DNA from: Haematobia irritans
Lineage: Eukaryota > Arthropoda > Insecta > Diptera > Muscidae
Direction of reading: 5' to 3'
NCBI RefSeq assembly: GCF_050003625.1
Contig: NC_134400.1
Coordinates: 55,680,066 to 55,744,065 of the forward strand
Length of the DNA: 64,000 nucleotides
Shown piece after piece: positions 56,051 to 64,000 of the stretch (position 1 is its first letter; the number at the start of each line of letters is the position of its first letter). The translations under genes were made by a program, and so were the position numbers. The notes below the pieces were generated by a model that ran no database searches, was not told where the DNA came from, and saw only the letters and a program-made list of their open reading frames with translations.

Positions 56051-56197
56051 TCATTGTTTTAGGTATTTCATCTCTTCTATACATAGGAATATGTGTGTAA
56101 ATTTGTCATTTTGTAAAATAAATAAATTAAAAAAACAGCAAATAGCTAAAGCAGATATTATTAGATTGTAATATCCAAAACTTTTTTCGCATAGCTA

Positions 56198-56853
56198 CAC
56201 TGAAAAAAATATTGTCGTGAGGTCAAAGATTTCATGTCTTTAAAATACGAATATAAATTTTGCTTAGCATAGAAGACGCATTTCTCTAAAATAAAGTTAT
56301 TTTCCTTGTCCAAAAGTCGATAAACTTTTCAATGAAGTCGTATTGTCCTTATAATTAAGTGATTTGACTTAAAAATGGGTATCTTAACATGAAAGAAAAA
56401 ATGTATAGGCTAAGGTCAACTTGACTTTAATAATTCAGAAAAATTCTTTAAATTTAATGAAATTGCCTTTAAATTTGTTGTCTTTTTGCATCTTGACTAC
56501 AAAGCAAAAAATCGTTCAAATATAGGACATGTTTTTCAAAACTTTATTTTAAAGAAGTTTTTTACTTCAAACATAGCATAATTTCTACTGGAAGTCGAGT
56601 CCTAATTTGGAAAATAAAGTTGCCGTTAACTCGTTTTTAAAGGACTTTGATAGCATATGAAGAAAAAAAACTGAGAAAGCGAAAACTTAAAATTTGCTTC
56701 CTAGAAGCAAGTACACAAAACCTAAATTTAAAAGAGAATTGTGTCTTAAAAGTATCCTTACTTATATTCTCCGCTTCTTTGGCTCGGAATCAATACCAAA
56801 TTTTTTAAAGTAAAGACAAAATCTTTGGAACCGAGTACGCTTTTTTTTCAGTG
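56198..56853. mobile_element. 656-bp TIR element, copy A
   Basis: CACTGAAAAAAATATTGTCG to TTTTTTTTCAGTG, with TA on both sides (56196-56197 and 56854-56855). No open frame. Same length and almost the same sequence as 58645-59300. Confidence 0.88.
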
Positions 56854-56961
56854 TAGATGGCTGAATATTTGCTACTAACATTGAATGAGTCGATGGATTT
56901 GTCTAAGCAGATTCTAATAATATTCATGATTTTTGTATAGTACCCTGCAGTCGATGCCAAT

Positions 56962-58023
56962 CATTAGCGTAGCTAGACAATTTTCCTAGGGGGGGCTATA
57001 GCCCCCTAGCTAAAAATTTATAGACTGAACTTATAGGTTCAATTAATGTTTTATTTCATAAAATTGAATAAAAAATTAGACATCAAAATAACTCGACAAT
57101 TAATTTATAATAAAGCAACTAAAAGTAGTTCCACACTTTTCCCAGCAAAAAAATTGTGAGTTGTTCTAAAGGCACAACTTTAAAAGCACTTCCAAAAATG
57201 TCCTCAATTAATTTAACTACACAGGAAGTTTTTTTACTTCATTTTTTTCATATTTTAATGTGTAATTTTTTGTTTTCTTTTTTTCTAATAGTTAAAAAAA
57301 GGAGGAAGAATAAATAAATTGGTACAAATTATTCAAATTTTGCCATAAAACTGCTAAATCCATTATAGAAAAATGGATAATTTTGGAAATTATTCGAGGA
57401 AAAACGTTTCAAACAAGCGTCAGAAAGCATTAAAAATCATAAAAACAATAAAAAAAAACTATTTATTTGGGAAAATATCACAAAATGTTCAAATTTCAAA
57501 TTCACATTCAAAACACTGAATTCGGATCTCACCTTAAGAAGTGATGCAAATTCATTGCAACGGCTGTTGAAACGGTGGACATTTGTCCTATGACAAGCTC
57601 ATATTACATTCATTGCTTCTCCGCCAATTTTGCACCACTTCTAGACCCAAAAAGAACATTTTCACTACTTTTTTGGCGACGCTTTTTCGCAGTATTATTA
57701 AGATATTAATTTATGAAAGAATAGTTTTAATATCAATATATCAATCAAAATGTCAACCACAGCTTTATTTCATAAATATCTGACTTCAAACATTGCCATC
57801 GGCAACTGCTACCATAACCCAAGTAATTCGATTGTTCATAGAAGTCTTTAGCGGAACTTTGTGCGATTGTATATACTTGTTTAATTGTTATAAAAATTAA
57901 AAAAACTATTGACATTTATTGACAAATGGAAAATCATAAATAGAGTTTCAAATTCTGGGGGGGGGGCTAAAATTTTTCTGGGGGGGTCTAAGCCCCCTCC
58001 CCAGAGGCCTTCCTACGCTTATG
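56962..58023. mobile_element. hAT-like element with G-run subterminal hairpins
   Basis: CATTAGCGTAG at the left and CATAAGCGTAG (reverse complement) at the right. The 8-bp direct repeat ATGCCAAT lies at 56954-56961 and 58024-58031. Both subterminal regions have G7-10 and C5-6 runs forming palindromes (GGGGGGGCTATAGCCCCC). The interior includes other repeats (57140-57700, and a DINE-like end near 57786-57880). No transposase. Confidence 0.8.
57140..57700. repeat. Dispersed repeat, inverted copy of 8924-9440
   Basis: Contains 'ttaaaagcacttccaaa', TGCAACGGCTGTTGAAACGG and CAATTTTGCACCACTTC, all inverted relative to 8924-9440. Confidence 0.65.
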
Positions 58024-58165
58024 ATGCCAATTAGTTTACTTTATTGAATTTGACATAGAACGACTTGAATGAATAGCTAAATACCATACAAAGGAAAACA
58101 ACAAATGTGTCCTCACTTTTTGGTTAAATTGCAATAAATTTGTTTGAAATATAATTCAAGCGCAC

Positions 58166-58169
58166 ATTA

Positions 58170-58200
<31 letters not shown>
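58166..58200. repeat. (AAT)n microsatellite
   Basis: About eleven uninterrupted AAT units. Confidence 0.95.
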
Positions 58201-58201
<1 letters not shown>

Positions 58202-58211
58202 TATGCTAATA

Positions 58212-60260
58212 TTAAAACAAGTAAGTAAAGTCGGGCGGGGCCGACTATATTATACCTTTCACCACTATGTAGACCAAAACTTGTGTTACCATCTCAACTC
58301 CTTCCAATTTGTTGGGAGTTATTATGAATGTTTATATTCCCGTATACAAATATTTATATCTTAACCGATTTGGAGACAAATTTTTATACGTCTACAAAAT
58401 CTCTAGAATAAAAATTTAAAACGGTTAACGTCCTGGGTTGAAACACAATGTTAGTAAAAATATGGGAAATATAAAGCTAGAGCAATTTTAATGCAATTGT
58501 ACAAAATAGCATTTATGATTTATCAGACGATACATATGTATTCGATATATAGGACAATTTGAGTATTTTTTACAATTTTTGCTACTTAGCAGTGGCCATT
58601 TTAAAAGGGTATTGGTTAGTAGATCTCACCAAGATATGTAGCCACACTGAAAAAAATATTGTCGTGAGGTCAAAGATTTCATGTCTTTAAAATACGAATA
58701 CAAATTTTGCTTAGCATAGAAGACGCATTTCTCTAAAATAAAGTTATTTTCCTTGTCCAAAAGTCGATAAACTTTTCAATGAAGTCGTATTGTCCTTATA
58801 ATTAAGTGATTTGACTTCAAAATGGGTATCTTAACATGAAAGAAAAAAATTATAGGCTAAGGTCAACTTGACTTTAATAATTCAGAAAAATTCTTTAAAT
58901 TTAATGAAATTGTCTTTAAATTTGTTGTCTTTTTGCATCTTGACTACAAAGCAAAAAATCGTTCAAATATAGGACATGTTTTTCAAAACTTTATTTTAAA
59001 GAAGTTTTTTACTTCAAACATAGCATAATTTCTACTGGAAGTCGAGTCCCAATTTGGAAAATAAAGTTGCCGTTAACTCGTTTTTAAAGGACTTTGATAG
59101 CATATGAAGAAAAAAAGCTGAGAAAGCGAAAAATTAAAATTTTCTTCCTAGAAGCAAGTACACAAAACCTAAATTTAAAAGAGAATTGTGTCTTAAAAGT
59201 ATCCTTACTTGTATTCTCCGCTTCTTTAGCTCGGAATCAATACCAAATTTTTTAAAGTAAAGACAAAATCTTTGGAATCGAGTATGCTTTTTTTTCAGTG
59301 CAATTGTGGGTTATGATATATTATTTGGCCAAGTCGGGCGATATTTCCACAAGTCGGAGCCTTATTTAAAACTCAACCGTTCTGTGGAAAGTCTGGCATT
59401 ACAGTGCGTAGGATATGACTAAGATATGAGGAAATCATCACAGAATTTTGTGTAACATGTGGGAATTTCGGCCATATTTGCATAAACCGCAAGAACAAAT
59501 ATATGGAGGCTTTATGAAAATCTGAACCAAATTAGATCAAAATTGACACACTTAAATATTATATTAAATACGTTCTCTCTGGAAAGTACCGAGTCAAGTG
59601 GAAGAAAATCCCATTGAAAATGGGTCTAAAATATTAAACATTCTACCATATTTGCCCAACTCTGGCGTACATATATATCTAAATCTGAATTCTGTTATCT
59701 CTGCAAAATTTCATGTAAATCGGAGTACAACTTTGGCCTCCGTGGTCATATGAGTGTAAATCGGGCGAAAGATATATATAGGAGCTATATATAAATCTAT
59801 ACTGATTTCAACCAAATTTGGCAAACTCAACGATACTATTAAGCGTACTCTTTGTGCAAATTTTGAAGCAAATCAGTGCAAAACTCTGGCTTTTGAGCCC
59901 ATATAAATGAAAATCGGACGAAAGATATATACGGGAGCTATATCTCAATCTGAACTGATTTCAACCAAATTTGGCAAACTTAACGATATTATTAAACGTA
60001 CTCCTTGTGCAAAATTTGAAGGAAATCAGGGCAAAGCTCTGGCTTTTAAGGCCATATAAGTGCAAATCGGACGAAAGATATATATGGGAGCTATATCGAA
60101 ATCTGAACCGATTTGGCCAATATTTTGCATATTTTACGAGTCCCAAAACATTTACTTTGCTATACTTTGTACACAAAATTACATATACAGACAGACAGAC
60201 TGACGGACATCGCTAAATCGACTCAGAATTTAATTCTAAGCCTATCGGTATACTAAAAGA
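58212..60260 (-). mobile_element. Second DINE-like family
   Basis: The end ACAAGTAAGTAAAGTCGGGC with GGGGCCGAC is hairpin-capable and followed by TATTATACCTTTCACCAC. The interior has three units of about 140 bp (CGGACGAAAGATATAT and GGGAGCTATAT near 59765, 59920, 60070). A run of GACA, CAGACTGACGGACATCGC and TCGACTCAGAATTTAATTC ends it. The 656-bp element is nested at 58645-59300. Same architecture as the main DINE-like family but different sequence. Confidence 0.6.
58645..59300. mobile_element. 656-bp TIR element, copy B
   Basis: Same ends as copy A. CA flanks both sides (58643-58644 and 59301-59302), not TA. Confidence 0.86.
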
Positions 60261-60275
60261 TGGGTCTATGACTAC

Positions 60276-60777
60276 AAGGACGAAAAATACTGTTTTTCAT
60301 ATGTTTGGATGTAAAAATTATATGTTTGGAACTCAAATTTGTTAACACAATATTTTTATGTGCAAACATATAATGTTCATAAACTAGCATAACATGTTTG
60401 GGACATATATGTTAATATGTTAGAACATATTATGTTTGAGACATAAAACGTTGGTAAATATAATATGTTTGGATGCAAACATATATTAATTTAGAAATAG
60501 CATATAAACATATATGTGCTTAGAAAGAGAGACCTAGAGAGTATGCTGCAAGTAAAATAGTGGAAGTAACCAATTGACGCCTTAAAAATATATCCACACA
60601 AAGAAAATATCATTCAAATTTTCCTACCAGTATATACCCTAAGGTGAAACATAATATGTTTGAACAATACAAACAATATTTTGTTTGGACCAATCCTGAA
60701 AATATATATGTTGAAGCAAAATGTTTTTGGGGTATATGTTACAGAAGCGAATTTTTTTGAGGGTGTACTATTTCTTG
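60276..60777. repeat. ATGTT-rich element
   Basis: ACTGTTTTTCATATGTTTGG to GAAGCGAATTTTTTTGAGGG. Many AACATAT and ATATGTT motifs. Its left part matches 7060-7300 and its right part matches 40380-40480. No gene. Confidence 0.5.
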
Positions 60778-60785
60778 GCACAAAC

Positions 60786-61460
60786 TTATTATACCCTGTA
60801 CCACAGTAGTGGTGAAGGCTATAAAAAGCTGGTGAGGAGCAGTTGCCCCTCCTCGATGAGATATCGAAAAATGACGTACCCTATATTCATTTCGTAATTG
60901 AAGGCGTTTAGATTTTTCATGTAATTCAGAGAAGTTTAGATATTTCGATCAAATATCGAAAAATAAAGTAGGGAATTTTTGTCTACGGATTACCCTCAAA
61001 CTTCTAGAAAATAGAGGAACTTTTCTTCAATTTTTAAAATTTCGGGAGTAGGAGGGAGAACCCCTTCCTGACCAAATATCGAAAATATGTTTTTGTAGAG
61101 ACCACCCTCACGCTTCACTGAAAATTTCAAGAAAATTGGGGAATTTTTCTTCAAATTTCAAAATGTCTGACAAGGGGAGGTCACATTCCCCGTCCAAATA
61201 TCAAAAAACAGGTACCCCATATCATTTTAATAACAGCCCCCAAAGTCCTTTGTAAATTTTGAGTAAATCGGAGAAGTTTTTTCAATTTTCCCCAATGTCC
61301 CCCTCTCCAACCAAATATCGAAAAAAGTCCCGTATCTGGTGGCCAAACCCAACCTTCCCTGAAAATTTTAAGGAAATCGGTGATCTTAGGTCCAATTTTC
61401 AAGAAGGCGGGCGAAAGCGAGTTCCGATCATATCAAAAAATGAGGTATCCTTTTTTCACC
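60786..61460. repeat. DINE-type end followed by ~120-bp tandem array
   Basis: TATACCCTGTACCACAGTAG with GTGGTGAAGGC is the second DINE-like family's 5' end. AAATATCGAAAA-type phrases recur near 60951, 61074, 61196 and 61313 (117-123 bp apart). Confidence 0.6.
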
Positions 61461-61684
61461 ACAGGATCCTAAATTTAATGGAAAATAAAAAAAATCATTA
61501 CTTTAATAGAAATGTTCTTAATGTTAAAGAAAATTGCCATTAGTATTGTTTGATTTTTGTTATTTAAAGGTTAGGTTGCAAAATCATTCGTATTAGGTTA
61601 GTATTTTTTCAGTGTAATCTAAATAAAAATTCAAAATTGCCTTTTTGAAATTCGCAGTGTACTTCTCGACCCATCTTAAGGTAC
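61461..61684. other. No gene seen
   Basis: AT-rich, possibly the flank of a host promoter. Confidence 0.3.
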
Positions 61685-61810
61685 TATATAAACACACACA
61701 CACCGAAGTAAATTGCGTTTACTTAACACAAACCAATGGAAGATCAAGATGATGATGAAGGTTTCGTACCACTAAATCCAAACAAAGCGGAAAAAGTATA
61801 CTTAATATAG
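61685..61810 (+). CDS. Candidate promoter and first exon, unknown product
   Basis: TATATAAA (61685-61692) lies 44 bp upstream of ATG 61736, which has a good fly start context (AAACCA before ATGG). The frame reads MEDQDDDEGFVPLNPNKAEK and then reaches GTATAC, a weak donor match at 61796; without splicing it stops at 61808-61810. The acidic start with few rare codons looks like a real N-terminus, and the surrounding 700 bp is low-copy here. No family recognised and no acceptor exon identified inside the window. Confidence 0.22.
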
Positions 61811-62754
61811 TAAGCACAGTAAGAACACAGTCGCTTAGCGTCAAATCAAATGTAAACGCATTTACTGAAACCGCATAACGTTTGCCTCTGCACGTATCTC
61901 GGAGACTGATGAAATGCGATTTGCGAGTTTTTATTGCCATGCCATGGCATTTAAGTCGCAAACTATTACGAAAGTACACAGAGGAAGTGCTGCTGTGTGT
62001 GTGTATGCCCGCCGTTATATCAACGCACTGGTGTGAAATCTGCCGGTATGTCATCTCTGGAAGCATTTATTTGATTTCATTTTATTGTTTGATAAATTGT
62101 GTTTGTTAAGCGGCATCCTGCTGACAATTTATAGAAAATATTTGAGGATTCATGTGTTACCTTGGCAGAGGACATTGCAAATTAAAGATTGCGAGAGAGG
62201 TGTAGAAATCTTCATACATGCAATATCATCTACAATCTTACTTCTTATTCATAGGGGAGTACAAAATGTAGTTCGTTTGTGCGCGAAAGTGGTCTCATTA
62301 GTGTTGTAACAAAAATACACTAACGTACAACAAAGGGGTGTATCAGAGAAATGAGGTAAGGGATATGATGAATTATTGCGATTATGTAGATGATTTTTGT
62401 TGTGGTAGATGTCATCCCTACGGGAAATCACGGTTGCCCGATTTTTTTAAGCGAGATCCCCAAAATTTCGAAATTATTTCCCCAAAAAACCCCAACTGAA
62501 ATATTTTTCCCCACGAAAAATCCCCAAAGAAAAAAATTCATTAATTATTGTATGTGTGCAAATTTTATTCTATGAAAAATAAAAACAATCTTACAATATC
62601 GAATTCCTTAATAGGTAAGGACTTCAGCAAGTCTGTTAGCTCGTCAATTGTTGCAATCGATGTGTGTTTTGCAATAAAAATTGCGGAGTTTTTTCTTCCG
62701 AAAGTTATACCAAAACTAATCTACCAAAAATTGAAGAAAATCCAAACAAGAATT
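61811..62754. other. Low-copy stretch, no gene recognised
   Basis: 61811-62400 has no repeat shared with the rest of the window. 62440-62530 has several CCCCAAA-type runs. Confidence 0.35.
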
Positions 62755-64000
62755 ATTTTGTCAAAATTTTATTTCTACAGGAAAATTTTCTCAAAATTCT
62801 ATTTCTATAGAAAGCTTTGTCAACATTTTATATCCTTAGAAAATTTGCTCAAAATTTTACTTCTACAGAAAATTTTGTCAAAATTTTATTTCTATAGAAA
62901 ACTTTGTTAAAATTTAATTTTTTTGAAAATTTTGTCAAAAAAGTATTTCTATAGAAAATTTTGTCAACATTTTATTTCTATAGAAAATGTTGTCAAAATT
63001 TTACTTCTACAGAAAATTTTCTCAAAATTTTATTTCTATAGAAAATTTTGTCAAAATTGTATTTCTATAGAAAATTTTGTCAAAATTTTATTTCTATAGA
63101 AAATTTTGTCAAAATTTTATTTCTATAGAAAATTTTGTCAAAATTTTATTTCTATAGAAAATTTTGTCAAAATTTTATTTCTATAGAAAATTTTGTCAAA
63201 ATTTTATTTCTATAGAAAATTTTGTCAAAATTTTATTTCTATAGAAAATTTTGTCAAAATTTTATTTCTATAGAAAATTTTGTCAAAATTTTATTTCTAT
63301 AGAAAATTTTGTCAAAATTTTATTTCCATAGAAAATTTTGTCAAACTTTTATTTCAATAGAAAACTTTGCCAAAATTTTATTTCAATAGAAAACTTTTTC
63401 AAAATTTTATTTCTATAGGAAATTTTGTCAAAATTTTATTTCCATAGAAAATTGTGTCAAAATTTTATTTTATTTCGTTTTGTTTGTTATTGTTGGTTTC
63501 TCTTCTTCTATTTCTATAGAAAATTTTGTCAATATTTCTATAGAAAATGTTGTCAAAATTTTACTTGTATAGAAAATTTTCTCAAAATTTTATTTCTATA
63601 GAATATTTTGTCCCAATTTTATTTCTATAGAAAATTTTGTTAAAATTTTACTTCTATAGAAAATTGTGTCAACATTTTATTTCTACAGAAAATTTTTAAA
63701 ACTTTTATTTCCATAGAAAATTGTGTCAAAATTTTATTTTATTTCGTTTTGTTTGTTATTGTTGGTTTCTCTTCTTCTATTTCTATAGAAAATTTTGTCA
63801 ATATTTCTATAGAAAATGTTGTCAAAATTTTACTTGTATAGAAAATTTTCTCAAAATTTTATTTCTACAGAATATTTTGTCCCAATTTTATTTCTATAGA
63901 AAATTTTGTTAAAATTTTACTTCTATAGAAAATTGTGTCAACATTTTATTTCTACAGAAAATTTTTAAAACTTTTATTTCTATAGCAAATGTTGTAAAAA
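62755..64000. repeat. Long 29-bp palindromic array, runs off the window
   Basis: At least forty units. Unit starts in the clean part are 63062, 63091 and 63120, giving exactly 29 bp. Each unit joins TTTCTATAGAAA and AAAATTTTGTCAAAATTTT. A 269-bp block with 'ttcgttttgtttgttattg' near 63475 is repeated near 63744, a higher-order duplication. Confidence 0.95.

Overview
This window looks like accessory DNA from a dipteran genome, most likely a calyptrate (house-fly or stable-fly type) species. That is an inference from AT richness, GT-AG mini-introns, Jockey and Gypsy retroelements, a rosa-type mariner and DINE-1-like repeats. No bacterial, phage or CRISPR feature is present and no complete host gene could be recognised. 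Nearly all of the 64 kb is transposable elements inserted into one another. Three small candidate host-type coding segments are flagged (3064-3448, 5527-5656, 61736-61810), all with low confidence.

Layout. 1-2.7 kb: DINE-like repeats with 153-bp and 29-bp arrays. 2.7-4.5 kb: mostly low-copy sequence with a candidate two-exon gene. 4.5-9.4 kb: a 1.35-kb TIR element carrying an ATCGAT cluster and an intron-like segment, a (TA)n run, two tRNA-derived SINE heads and a 100-N assembly gap. 9.4-11.7 kb: DINE-like copies carrying a nested rosa-type (DD41D) mariner and a 188-bp MITE. 11.7-20.7 kb: two decayed LINEs on the minus strand (a CR1/L2-type RT and a Jockey-type gag plus endonuclease), broken by a TA-TSD element, a hAT MITE and a SINE. 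20.7-24.2 kb: a 2.1-kb TA-TSD element whose twin lies at 43.9-46.3 kb. 24.2-30.2 kb: DINE-like copies and a LINE fragment. 30.2-40.0 kb: a minus-strand Gypsy element with LTRs over 2.3 kb long that contain a 54-bp minisatellite. 40-49.4 kb: LINE fragments, DINE-like copies, two piggyBac-type MITEs, the second 2.1-kb element, a hairpin MITE and a mariner fragment. 49.46-55.78 kb: a plus-strand Gypsy element with a 4-bp TSD and a nested DINE-like copy. 55.8-64 kb: twin 656-bp TA/CA-TSD elements, a hAT-like element, a second DINE-like family, and a 1.2-kb array of the 29-bp repeat that runs off the end.

The insertions can be ordered because several empty sites are present in the same window. Examples are the 2.1-kb element's site at 12780, the piggyBac MITE's site in the sister copy near 21000, the 14.6-kb element's site in a LINE reading frame, and the 12900 MITE's site near 46396. 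The most unusual structures are the composite DINE-like elements with two unrelated tandem arrays between conserved hairpin termini, and a group of TA-TSD elements whose ends all start CAC and continue into an A-run.
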